From: Siphonobacter sp. SORGH_AS_0500
GTDB lineage: Bacteria; Bacteroidota; Bacteroidia; Cytophagales; Spirosomataceae
Direction of reading: 5' to 3'
Length of the DNA: 64,000 bases
Assembly: GCF_002838835.1 (NCBI RefSeq)
Contig: NZ_NHPP01000001.1
Coordinates: forward strand, 310,001-374,000
The notes beneath the pieces were generated by a model that was given only the letters and a program-made list of their open reading frames with translations, searched no databases and was not told where the DNA came from. The position numbers were made by a program, and so were the translations under genes. Position 1 is the stretch's first letter; each line of letters opens with the position of its first letter. This document shows positions 35,512-44,709 of the stretch, one piece after another.

Positions 35512-38159
35512 CTATTCTTCAATCAGGAACGTATAGTTTCCGGTCAGTAATCGGAATCCCTGTTTACTGTCCGTTCCAACGATAGGCATTCCATCCAGTT
35601 TTACTTTTTTGGAATTGATAAATACGGAAGCCGTACTGTTGGCAGGAATGGTTACTTTATATTCAATTATCGTTCCTGAACGTTTCCAGGAAGAAACGAT
35701 TTTACCGTAAGGACCTTCGTGTTCAGCTTCAAACTGATCAAGATTCTTCACAAAATTAGGTCGCAGCCACACATTTTTGAATCCGGGATTTTCTGGATCG
35801 GGCTTAATACCTCCTAACCCTTTATATAACCAGGCTCCAATTTCCCCGAACATAATGTGATTCAGTGAAATATCAGACTTGGCCTGAATATCCCAGTTTT
35901 CGTATAACGTCGTTGCACCATTTTTAATCCACCAGCCCCAGGACGGATACGTCTCTTTGGAAGCCAATGTATAAGCCACATCGGCATAACCATTTTCGCT
36001 CAGGGCATTAAGAATAGCTTTGGTTCCAAGTAATCCCACATCCAGACTATTGCCGTCCGCTGCTACTCGTTTCGCCAGATGAGCGGCTACTTTACTTTTC
36101 AGATTTTCAGGAACAACGCCCCATTGCAATGGAACGGCCTGTTCCGTTTGTAATCCAGAGCCGTAGACGCCCGTTTCTCTGTTCAGGTATTTGTCATTAA
36201 TCGCATCCTGAATTTTTTTGGCTAGCGATGCATACAACTGCTGCTCAGCGGGTTTACCAAGCAATCCCGCAGCGTTGGAAACAATCGTAGCATCAACGAA
36301 ATAATAGATACTGGAAGTTAATTCCACGGGTGATTGAGACTTCACGGGTATCCAGTCACCCAAACCCCAGCTCGTCAAGCCATTGGGAGCAATGTCTGTG
36401 ATGTGATCCACGTAACGCTTCATGTTTTCGTAGTTATCCTCCAGTGGTTTTTTATCGCCGTAAAACAGGTATAAATTCCAGGGAATGATGGCAATTGTAC
36501 TGGTCCAGTCAGGACCATTGGCCCAATCATAGCCCCAGCCGCTGGTTGGTATAATGGCGGGCAAGATGCCATTGGGCTGTTGCTCATCTCGATGATCGGC
36601 CAGCCATTTTTCATAAATGGTGATGCATCATAACTATATAAACCTGTCTCAATCGCGATTTGCCCGTCGCCCGTCCAGCCATTTTTTTCCCGTTGCGGAC
36701 AATCGGTTGGGTAACCGAACAGGTTGGACAGATACGAGTTATTCGTCGCCCACCACAACTTATCCAGAGTCGGATTTGATGAGCTAATTTTCCCTACTGG
36801 CGGCACATCACTGTGCATGAAATAGGCCATCAGGTTTGCGGGAGTTAAGTCGAGATCGCGATTTTTGGACGTTATTTCGACGTACTGAAACCCTTTGTAA
36901 TTGAATTTTGGCATGAACTCATCTTCCCGGCCACTCAAGGTTACGACATCTACCTGAAAAGGATCGGTGTTATCCGTAGGGCGATAATGAGCATCAATGT
37001 TCGACAAATCCACCCGACCATTTTCCAGCAAACGCTCGCCGTGTTTCAACCGAACCATAGTTCCGGCATTTCCTTTCAGCTTCAACTCGGTTACGCCCGA
37101 AATATTTCGCCCAAAGTCATATACCCAGGTAGTATCATCGAGATGAACCATACTTACCGGACGCAGGGCCTCTACGTTCCGAATCGGATGCAGGGCCTGA
37201 GCTACAATGTGAAGGGAAGGAGCCGGACGATTGATTGCATTTTTCCATTTGGAATCATCGAACGCAGCCGTATTCCAGCCTTTTTGCTCTTTACGAGCAT
37301 CATAATGCTCAGCGGTATAGATACTGTTGAAGATCACCGGACTCAATGCCGTTTTCCAGGAAGTATCACTTGAAATCGTTTCCGTGGTGCCATCCTCATA
37401 CGTTACCCGAATATCAACGCAAACGGAAGGACGGCTTCGCCAGGGAGCCTGATGGAAATACCACACAGCCGTTGACTGGTGGTTATACCAGCCATTGCCA
37501 AGTAAAACGCCCACTGCATTTTTACCTTCCTGGATTTGCTTCGTTACATCATACGTTACGTACAACGTTCGACGATCAAAGCGGGTATACATGGGGTCAA
37601 GCCGATGATTACCAATCTTCTGACCATTGAGATACAGTTCATACAAACCCGCCGCCGCAATATAGGCCCGGGCAGAACGCACCCGTTTTGTCGTCTGAAA
37701 ACTTTTCCGAAAGTACGGAGCGGGTTTGATGGTTACATCACGAGCATCTGAAATCCAGGATCCTTTCCAATTTTGCTGGTTCATGTGCCCCGTTTCAAAA
37801 CTTGCAATTGAACTCAGTCCCGAAGGTTTTCCGTCCTGATCCCAGGTCTGAACGGCCCAGTAATATTTGGTGTATGGTTTTAAAGTAGAGCCTTCATAGG
37901 TAACCAGATTTCGAACAAACGCCACTTTAGCCGTTTTCCAGACTTCGCCTTTCTGAACCTGAGCGGAATCCGTACTTACAAAAATTTGGTAAGCGGTTTG
38001 GCGAGCTCCTTTGCGGCTATCCTGCAACTGCCAGGTTAGTCGCGGTTGCGGCGTATCAATGCCTAAAGGATTGGTTAGATATTCGCTTTGAAGTTTGGTG
38101 GGCTGAGCCAATAACGCATGTGAAGCCAGAAAAAGTAAAGGGATATAAAATGCTTTCAT
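35512..38159 (-). pseudogene. GH78 alpha-L-rhamnosidase, one-base frameshift
   Basis: Together the two frames encode about 882 residues: signal peptide (about 1-18), N-terminal beta-sandwich domains, the (alpha/alpha)6 catalytic domain and a C-terminal beta domain. The first frame (38159 to the break) holds the catalytic-region signature YPTDCPQREKNGWTGDGQ with the conserved Asp, Glu and Asp of the family. It then breaks in a T5 run at 36607-36611 (A5 on the coding strand, ATGAAAAATGG). Adding one A restores MKKWLADHRDEQQPNGILP and joins the second frame (GYDWANGPDWTSTIAIIPW) to the stop at 35512. GH78 enzymes release terminal rhamnose from plant or microbial glycans. As read, the gene is broken in mid-catalytic domain. 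Confidence 0.88.
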
Positions 38160-38243
38160 TAGGTTTAGAGATATACTAGAACTGCTGCAAATTAATAGAT
38201 TTTCAATGGTTAACCCTGCAAAAGTTGCAAGGTCAGGGCAAAA

Positions 38244-38275
38244 GAAAAAGCCAAAGGCTTCACCCCTGGCTTTTC
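38244..38275 (-). terminator. Terminator of the small lipoprotein gene
   Basis: Inverted repeat GAAAAAGCCA / TGGCTTTTC with a 13-base loop, followed on the minus strand by a T-rich stretch; it lies 39 bases after the stop at 38314. Confidence 0.6.
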
Positions 38276-38313
38276 ATTAGTAGTAATGTACTGGCTGTAT
38301 TCACGCATGCTGG

Positions 38314-38751
38314 TTATTCATGCCCAAACTCCAGATTAGCCGCCTGCTGTTTTCCATCCACTGGAACGTTTGACTGCTGGAGAATTAAAGCAGTGGTCGT
38401 TAACTGAATGACCTTGAAATTTCCCGTAAAGCCCACTACTTCGATGGACATATTCGTATCGTCATCTTTCAAGTACCAGGTACCGCCATTCAGGACCTGA
38501 CCACTTTTCAGATCGACTGCCCGGACACGGTTATTGCTTAGGAATTCGATGGTCATGCCGAAGATGGCCTGAGTAGCCACTCCTAAACGAGACTCCACGA
38601 TCGTGGTACCATTGGTGTCCGTCACCCGAGTGAGTTTCCAGGGCTTGTTAACAATAATATCCGCTTTCGTGGTTGGTTCCGGGTCCTTTTTGCAGGAAGT
38701 AAAGCTCAATAAAATCAGGCTAAAAAGGCCGAAGATCAGTTTTTTTGTCAT
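38314..38751 (-). CDS. Small lipocalin-like lipoprotein
   Basis: 145 residues. The N-terminus MTKKLIFGLFSLILLSFTSCKK is a lipoprotein signal with lipobox FTSC (C20). The mature ~120 residues form alternating strands (NKPWKLTRVTDTNG, MTIEFLSNNRVRAVD, GGTWYLKDDDTNMSIE) in the style of Bacteroidota lipocalin-like domains, which usually open with W-x-L/V and include a GTW strand. Function is unknown; such proteins may bind small hydrophobic ligands. It starts about 110 bases from the divergent T9SS gene. Confidence 0.65.
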   Translation of the reverse strand: MTKKLIFGLFSLILLSFTSCKKDPEPTTKADIIVNKPWKLTRVTDTNGTTIVESRLGVATQAIFGMTIEFLSNNRVRAVDLKSGQVLNGGTWYLKDDDTNMSIEVVGFTGNFKVIQLTTTALILQQSNVPVDGKQQAANLEFGHE

Positions 38752-38863
38752 GCTATTAAGTTGGAAAGACCGATGTCTATCGCTTCAAACGTCTATTCAA
38801 AAGTAGGGATTGCCTTTCCGATCTGCAAAAATCGGCTTTATTTTGTTCAATTGAATTCCAGAC

Positions 38864-40516
38864 ATGAAAACTATCGATTTGAACGTATTACCTTCTTCCC
38901 TACTCCGCATTCAGACGCTAGTGGTAGCGATTCTTGGGCTATTGACTCCCTTTGGGGGTTTCTCACAAACCTGCGAGACGCCCTCTTTTCAGGCTTCGAC
39001 GGCCAACGGGGTGATTAACTGGCAAAAATTTCCAGACTTTACCTTACCCTTCACCATCGTTTACAGCGGCCCTCGTCTGAACGATTCCCAACAAACGCCA
39101 CTCAGAAAAGGCTTTTCTCACCTGGCTAATTTTAACGAGTACGACGGTAGTCTCCCCCGGGCCAATCGGGCTATTCTCTGGTATGGCACTGCCACCGGCA
39201 TTAACCAGCCCTGGGATGTCATTCGTTCACCCTGGGGTAATAATCTGAGCACCTACCGTAGCAAATGGGCCAATGAAATGCGTTCGTTTGCTAACTTATT
39301 CAGTGATTCTCACGGGAAAGCCATGCCAGACGTAGACATTCTCATGGCCGACATCGAACGTCACTACAATACCAATGATAGTATTCTGAGTTTGAAACGC
39401 CGGAATCTGGTTCCTGCCGTTTATACCCAGTTGAGCGACGAAGCTTTTCTGATTCGTTACCATCGGGATATGCAGAATCTGTACGCGGCTCCCTTCCAGT
39501 ACATGCGGGAGAATGGCTTACCCGCCAGCACCCGCCTGACTTCTTATTCGGATTCACCCATTCGAAATACCTTCCTGAATATTGACGGCAACTCCTGGCA
39601 GGACTGGGTTACCAATCCCGAACGAGTTCATTTTCTTACGAAAGATTCAGTCACCAATACCGTTGGGGGTTCGTTTTACAATCGGCAGGATTTCCTGCTT
39701 CCTTCGGCTTATTACATCTACGACTACCCCAATCCTTACGCGGGTAACTACCTGGCCTACTTACTTTTTCAGGTAGAAGCCAACAAAGCCTGGAGTTCCA
39801 AAGACGTCGTACCAATTGTCTGGTTACGTTACACGAGTACGAATATTAATAAGCCCATTCAGACCTGGATGGCGGAGGCTACAGCTATTTTTCCCTTCTT
39901 TTCAGGAGCAAAAGGTTTATGGTTATGGGAAAGTCCGGGTAACACTGGAACGAATGAAAACCTGGCTAATTATGAGTACTTTACGCAGGGCTTATACCGA
40001 CTTTCCCAGTTCAAGGATTTTTTCAATGGCGGTTTGCTTTATGTGCCCAAATCGGCCCGCGATCATTTTGCCGACCAGGATGCTATCTGGCGTGGCGTAG
40101 TAAAAGGAAATCAGATTCTGGTAGCAGCTCATAACCCTTTTGCCGCCGAAAACGCCAGCACACCGATGACGCTTCGGTATGGCAACTGGCAACAGGAAAT
40201 TACCCTTCGGGGACGGGAAATTATGCTTTGTGCGTTTGATTTACCCGAGTCCGCTTTGCATGTACTCGACATCAAGACTTACCCCAATCCCGCTTCGGCC
40301 AGCCTGACGATTGATGTCTTTACTTCCGAAAATCGGGATGTAACTCTTCAGCTTTTCTCCGTAACCGGGCAGATCGTTCATCAGCAGACGATAACGGCTA
40401 AAACGGGTAATAACCCCGTTTCTCTTCACACGCATAACCTCGCTCCTGGCATGTATTTAGTGAAGGTTGGGGATGGAAGTAAGTCCGTAACGAAACGGGT
40501 TTTAATTCGAAAGTAG
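38864..40516 (+). CDS. Secreted protein with T9SS type A sorting domain
   Basis: 550 residues. A signal peptide (about 1-35, ending GFSQ) is followed by a ~430-residue domain with no family I can name, and from about residue 470 by a type IX secretion C-terminal sorting domain: YPNPASASLTIDVF, LQLFSVTGQIV, HNLAPGMYLVKVGDGSKSVTKRVLIRK. The middle contains many Trp/Tyr/Asp-rich stretches (PDVDILMADIERHYNT, VPIVWLRYTST, GAKGLWLWESPG), a pattern often seen in TIM-barrel glycan hydrolases, but I cannot assign a CAZy family. The protein should be released or anchored at the cell surface. Confidence 0.75.
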   Translation: MKTIDLNVLPSSLLRIQTLVVAILGLLTPFGGFSQTCETPSFQASTANGVINWQKFPDFTLPFTIVYSGPRLNDSQQTPLRKGFSHLANFNEYDGSLPRANRAILWYGTATGINQPWDVIRSPWGNNLSTYRSKWANEMRSFANLFSDSHGKAMPDVDILMADIERHYNTNDSILSLKRRNLVPAVYTQLSDEAFLIRYHRDMQNLYAAPFQYMRENGLPASTRLTSYSDSPIRNTFLNIDGNSWQDWVTNPERVHFLTKDSVTNTVGGSFYNRQDFLLPSAYYIYDYPNPYAGNYLAYLLFQVEANKAWSSKDVVPIVWLRYTSTNINKPIQTWMAEATAIFPFFSGAKGLWLWESPGNTGTNENLANYEYFTQGLYRLSQFKDFFNGGLLYVPKSARDHFADQDAIWRGVVKGNQILVAAHNPFAAENASTPMTLRYGNWQQEITLRGREIMLCAFDLPESALHVLDIKTYPNPASASLTIDVFTSENRDVTLQLFSVTGQIVHQQTITAKTGNNPVSLHTHNLAPGMYLVKVGDGSKSVTKRVLIRK

Positions 40517-40696
40517 AGATGCCCCTTCTGTCCTGATTCCTAACAACAAGTAAATTCATATTCCTTGGCTTAATAACTGAGGCGATGGATGTCAAACCCG
40601 CTGAGGTTCCTATTCCAACGCTCAGGCTTCTTCCTATAACTTATCCATTCACTCTTTTGCGAAACTGAAAACCGCAAATAGATAACTGATCATTCA

Positions 40697-42727
40697 ATGA
40701 ATCGCCTCATCCATGAAAGCTCGCCTTATTTACGCCAACACGCTCATAATCCAGTAGACTGGCATCCCTGGGGAGAAGAAGCTTTGAAAAAAGCTCGCGA
40801 AGAAGATAAACCTTTGATCGTTTCCATTGGGTATTCGGCTTGTCACTGGTGCCACGTTATGGAACGCGAGTCGTTTGAAAACGAGGCCGTTGCCCGACTC
40901 ATGAACGAGCATTTCGTTTGTGTAAAAGTGGACCGGGAAGAACGTCCCGACGTGGATGCGATTTATATGGATGCCGTGCAGGCCATGGGTGTTCGTGGCG
41001 GTTGGCCTCTGAATGTCTTCCTCATGCCTGATGCCAAACCGTTTTACGGGGGCACCTATTTTCCTGCCCGAAACTGGATGGGGATTTGCAGTCAGATTGC
41101 GGAAGCTTTTCAGAATCAGCGGTCTGCCCTTCAGCAATCTGCCGAAGGGTTTACGACCAATATGCATTACACAGAATCCGAGAAATATGGCTTACCCTTA
41201 GTCGAAGATTCTAGCGTGACTATTTCTTCCGAAGAACTCAAAGCGGTTTACGATAAGCTGGCAGCTTCGTTTGATACCGAGCGAGGGGGCACTAACGGAG
41301 CACCTAAATTCCCCATGCCCTCGATCTGGCTGTTTGCTCTGCGTTACTATCAGCAAACGTACGATAGCGATACGCTTCAGGCCATTAAAACCACGCTTAA
41401 TGGAATGGCCCTTGGCGGCCTTTATGACCAGATTGGCGGTGGCTTTGCCCGGTATTCAACCGACGGAGAGTGGTTTCTCCCTCACTTCGAAAAAATGCTT
41501 TACGATAATGCCCAGTTATTGAGCCTTTACTCGGAAGCTTGGCTGGTTACGAAGGAGCCTCTTTACAAACGGGTAGTTACCCAAACCGTCGCCTGGTTAA
41601 CTCGCGAAATGACGCACCCGGAAGGCGGTTTTTATTCAGCTCTGGACGCAGACAGCGAGGGTGAAGAAGGAAAATATTACACCTGGACGAAAGCAGAAAT
41701 AGATTCCATTCTGGGTCCCGTTTGGGGTGACCTGGTTAGTGGGTATTTTCAGGTCACGGAAGAAGGTAATTACCATGAAGAAGCCACGGGTCACGCTACG
41801 GGTAAAAACATTCTGTTCCCGCAGCGAACGCTGGAGTCTTTTGAAATGGAGCAGGAGTTACTCTCCGATCAGCTTCAACCGCAATTTGATAAACTCCTTC
41901 AATACCGCGAAGAACGCATTCATCCCGGTCTGGACGATAAAATCCTAACCTCTTGGAATGGCCTGATGTTGAAGGGGCTGGTTGATGCTTACCGCGTCTT
42001 CGCCGATGAATCTTTTCTGAAGCTGGCTTTAGCTAATGCTCATTTCATTAAGGATCGTCTCATCAAAGACGGCCTGTTGTACCATTCCTACAAAGACGGT
42101 CAGGCCAAAATTGCTGGGTTTCTGGAAGATTACGCAGCCGTTTCTGAGGCATTGATCAGCTTGTATCAGGCTACGTTTGACGAAAGCTGGTTACAACTTG
42201 CCGAGCAACTGGCAGATTACGCCGGGGAGCATTTCTGGGATGAAAACGACGGTTTGTATTTCTTTACCGACGCCTCCTACTCCAACGAACTGATTGCCCG
42301 AAAAAAGGAGCTGTTTGATAACGTCATTCCTTCGTCGAATGCGATCATGGCGACGGTTTTATATCGCCTTAGCCTACTACTGGATCGACCGGATTTGGGC
42401 GAGCGTTCCAGCCAGATGCTGCAAAAAGTGAAGCCTCTGCTACTAACCAACGCAGATTATCTTTCGCACTGGGCCAGTTTAGCAGCTTACCGATCTACGC
42501 CAACGGTAGAAATTGCCATTGTTGGGCCCGAAATAGAAGCTTTTCGTCAAAAACTGGAAGCCAAGTATGTACCTAATAAAGTCATCACCGGGACAATTAC
42601 TTCCAGCAACTTACCCTTGCTTCGGCATCGGGGCTCGGATGGACGAACGATGATTTACGTCTGTTACAATCGAGCCTGTCAGCTACCCGTTGACTCCGTT
42701 GCCGCAGCCTGGGAACTGATTGGTTAA
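40697..42727 (+). CDS. YyaL/DUF255 thioredoxin-like protein with six-hairpin domain
   Basis: 676 residues. The N-terminus [21 protein letters not shown] and [15 protein letters not shown] (C49xxC52) is the DUF255 thioredoxin-like domain shared with SPATA20. [12 protein letters not shown] and [10 protein letters not shown] follow. The rest, from about residue 180, is a six-hairpin glycosidase-like (N-acylglucosamine 2-epimerase-type) helical toroid, with [17 protein letters not shown] and [13 protein letters not shown]. Proteins of this family are broadly conserved, but their substrate is not established. The gene is monocistronic and ends at a bidirectional terminator. Confidence 0.87.
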   Translation: MNRLIHESSPYLRQHAHNPVDWHPWGEEALKKAREEDKPLIVSIGYSACHWCHVMERESFENEAVARLMNEHFVCVKVDREERPDVDAIYMDAVQAMGVRGGWPLNVFLMPDAKPFYGGTYFPARNWMGICSQIAEAFQNQRSALQQSAEGFTTNMHYTESEKYGLPLVEDSSVTISSEELKAVYDKLAASFDTERGGTNGAPKFPMPSIWLFALRYYQQTYDSDTLQAIKTTLNGMALGGLYDQIGGGFARYSTDGEWFLPHFEKMLYDNAQLLSLYSEAWLVTKEPLYKRVVTQTVAWLTREMTHPEGGFYSALDADSEGEEGKYYTWTKAEIDSILGPVWGDLVSGYFQVTEEGNYHEEATGHATGKNILFPQRTLESFEMEQELLSDQLQPQFDKLLQYREERIHPGLDDKILTSWNGLMLKGLVDAYRVFADESFLKLALANAHFIKDRLIKDGLLYHSYKDGQAKIAGFLEDYAAVSEALISLYQATFDESWLQLAEQLADYAGEHFWDENDGLYFFTDASYSNELIARKKELFDNVIPSSNAIMATVLYRLSLLLDRPDLGERSSQMLQKVKPLLLTNADYLSHWASLAAYRSTPTVEIAIVGPEIEAFRQKLEAKYVPNKVITGTITSSNLPLLRHRGSDGRTMIYVCYNRACQLPVDSVAAAWELIG

Positions 42728-42769
42728 AATAGACAAGAGCGTTGAGAAGATCAACGGCTCTTGTCTATT
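42728..42769. terminator. Bidirectional terminator between yyaL-like and EEP genes
   Basis: Long near-perfect hairpin AATAGACAAGAGC-GTTGA / TCAAC-G-GCTCTTGTCTATT with one bulged base. It lies between two converging genes, its end touching the stop codon of the minus-strand gene. Confidence 0.8.
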
Positions 42770-43868
42770 ACGTCCCGATGGGATTTTTTTCTGGCTTTGC
42801 ACTACCATCTGAATCCGTATCTGCTTGAATTTTTTCTTCAACTACCTCCCGATCTTCGGCATCCAGTGTTAATTCGTTATCCTTCTGTAAAGCCTCAGCC
42901 TGTGGGTCATACGTCAGTTTAACGTACATCGGGAAATGGTCGGAATTAATACTTTTCAGTCGTTGCATTTCCAGTAGCTTGAAATCAGACGAGCAGAAAA
43001 TATGATCAAGAGGGAATCTCAGAATCGGAATTTTAGCGTGAAACGTACTATAAAAACCTCTGCCCCGCCGCGGATCAAGTAAGCCGCTGGTTTTCAGGAA
43101 TAATTCTGTGGTATAACTCCAGGCTACATCGTTCATATCTCCCGCCACAATCACCGGGATTTTTGATTTTTTAGCTTCTTTTCCTACCATCAATAACTCT
43201 TTATCCCGCTCGGTCGAGCGTGGATTTTCCTGCGGCACTGGCGGTGTTGGATGCAGGCAATAAAGCTGAATCTGCTCGTTAGAAGGCAGGGTAACCTTGG
43301 CGTGAATGGAAGGAATACCCTCTTCTACTAAAAACTTAACGGAGGCATCCGATAACTTCAGTTTCGAATACAGTAGCATTCCATACGTATTATCAATCGG
43401 TTGGAGAACGCGGTTCGGATAGTGCTGATGAATGGGCGTCATCTGATCTGCCCACCATTGATCTGTTTCGGCCAATAATACTACATCTGGCTTGAGCCGA
43501 CTTATGTGCTGTAACAACTTTGCCGACTCCCGATTGTATTGATAAACATTGGAAATCAGCAGACTAATATTCCGATCGGGCGTACAATCCGCACAATCCA
43601 TGAGCTGTTTGGGCGAAAGAAACGTGTACGGATAAAGCTGATAGAATAAATAAACCATATTCAAAATCAGCACTCCAATAGTGACCAGCGTAAGGGTATC
43701 GGAAGGATCGCCTACCCAGGCCCAGAGAACCAGGAGGATTAAACACAGCAAAAATTTCTGATTTCTGGGATATTCAAAAACCCGAAACGTCCAGTAATCA
43801 TGACGAATCAGTGGAATAAGCGAGAAAATCACCAGTAGGTATGTAAAAATCAGCAAGCTTAACTGCAT
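42768..43868 (-). CDS. Endonuclease/exonuclease/phosphatase-family membrane protein
   Basis: 366 residues. Two to three membrane helices (about 4-20, 38-80) lead into an EEP domain (about 100-330): ISLLISNVYQYN at its start, PDVVLLAETD with the metal-ligand Glu, YCLHPTPPVP, VIVAGDMNDVAWSYT (the GDxN motif), and INSDHFPMYVKL with the final SDH. The C-terminal ~35 residues are acidic and probably disordered. EEP enzymes cleave phosphodiester bonds in nucleic acids, phospholipids or inositol phosphates. The domain probably faces the periplasm, so a lipid or extracellular DNA substrate is conceivable. Confidence 0.82.
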   Translation of the reverse strand: MQLSLLIFTYLLVIFSLIPLIRHDYWTFRVFEYPRNQKFLLCLILLVLWAWVGDPSDTLTLVTIGVLILNMVYLFYQLYPYTFLSPKQLMDCADCTPDRNISLLISNVYQYNRESAKLLQHISRLKPDVVLLAETDQWWADQMTPIHQHYPNRVLQPIDNTYGMLLYSKLKLSDASVKFLVEEGIPSIHAKVTLPSNEQIQLYCLHPTPPVPQENPRSTERDKELLMVGKEAKKSKIPVIVAGDMNDVAWSYTTELFLKTSGLLDPRRGRGFYSTFHAKIPILRFPLDHIFCSSDFKLLEMQRLKSINSDHFPMYVKLTYDPQAEALQKDNELTLDAEDREVVEEKIQADTDSDGSAKPEKNPIGT

Positions 43869-44085
43869 AAATTTCTAGAAAATTGGGATAAGCAAAGTAC
43901 TCTATAATACTCGCAAAAGAATTAAAAAGTTTATAAATTCATACAAATACAATAGATACTTTCAGTTTAGTTAAACTATAAATAAGATGAAATTTCTATA
44001 TCTCCTAACAAAGTTCAATGAGAATGGATTTATAGTTTAGATCATTCAAAGTTCAGGTAACCGTTCAATTTTTGATAAAGTTAAC

Positions 44086-44709
44086 ATGCATAATAGAATT
44101 TTAGTCCTGGTCAGACATGGACAGTCCCAGTGGAATCTGGAAAACAAATTTACGGGCGATGTAGACGTTGAATTGACGGATCATGGTCGCGATGAAGCCT
44201 TACTAACCGCCAAAAAGTTAAAGACCATAACGTTTGACATAGCATTTACTTCTGAGCTCAAACGAGCCCAGGAAACGCTTTCCATCATCTTAAAAGAGAT
44301 CAATGAAACGCAGATTCCAATAGAGAAAAATGCGGCTTTAAATGAGCGTAACTATGGTGATTTACAAGGCCTAAATAAAACAGACATTGCTGAGAAATAT
44401 GGCATTGAACAAGTCGCTCTCTGGAGAAGAAGTTATGACGTGGCTCCGCCTCACGGAGAAAGCCTGCAAATGACTCAGAAACGCGTTATGGCCTACTACA
44501 ATGAGTCGATTGTACCTCATTTGAAAGTGGGCAATAACGTCCTGGTTGTCGCTCATGGAAACAGCCTCCGGTCACTTGTCATGGCGTTGGAATCGATCAG
44601 CGAAACAGCTATTTCTGAGGTAAATATTCCTACGGGAGCCCCGCGTTTTTATCACTTTGATGAACAGATGAACCTCATTCACTCTGATTACCTTACCCAG
44701 TCTTTTTAA
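44086..44709 (+). CDS. gpmA: 2,3-bisphosphoglycerate-dependent phosphoglycerate mutase
   Basis: 207 residues. The catalytic signature LVRHGQSQWNLENKFTG carries the phosphorylated histidine H11; the second conserved histidine is in VVAHGNSLRSL. LNERNYGDLQGLNK, with its acid/base Glu, and PPHGESL are also typical of dPGM. It interconverts 3- and 2-phosphoglycerate in glycolysis and gluconeogenesis. It is shorter than the ~250-residue E. coli enzyme, as is usual for Bacteroidota homologues. The 3' end overlaps the end of the convergent histidine kinase gene by four bases. Confidence 0.9.
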   Translation: MHNRILVLVRHGQSQWNLENKFTGDVDVELTDHGRDEALLTAKKLKTITFDIAFTSELKRAQETLSIILKEINETQIPIEKNAALNERNYGDLQGLNKTDIAEKYGIEQVALWRRSYDVAPPHGESLQMTQKRVMAYYNESIVPHLKVGNNVLVVAHGNSLRSLVMALESISETAISEVNIPTGAPRFYHFDEQMNLIHSDYLTQSF

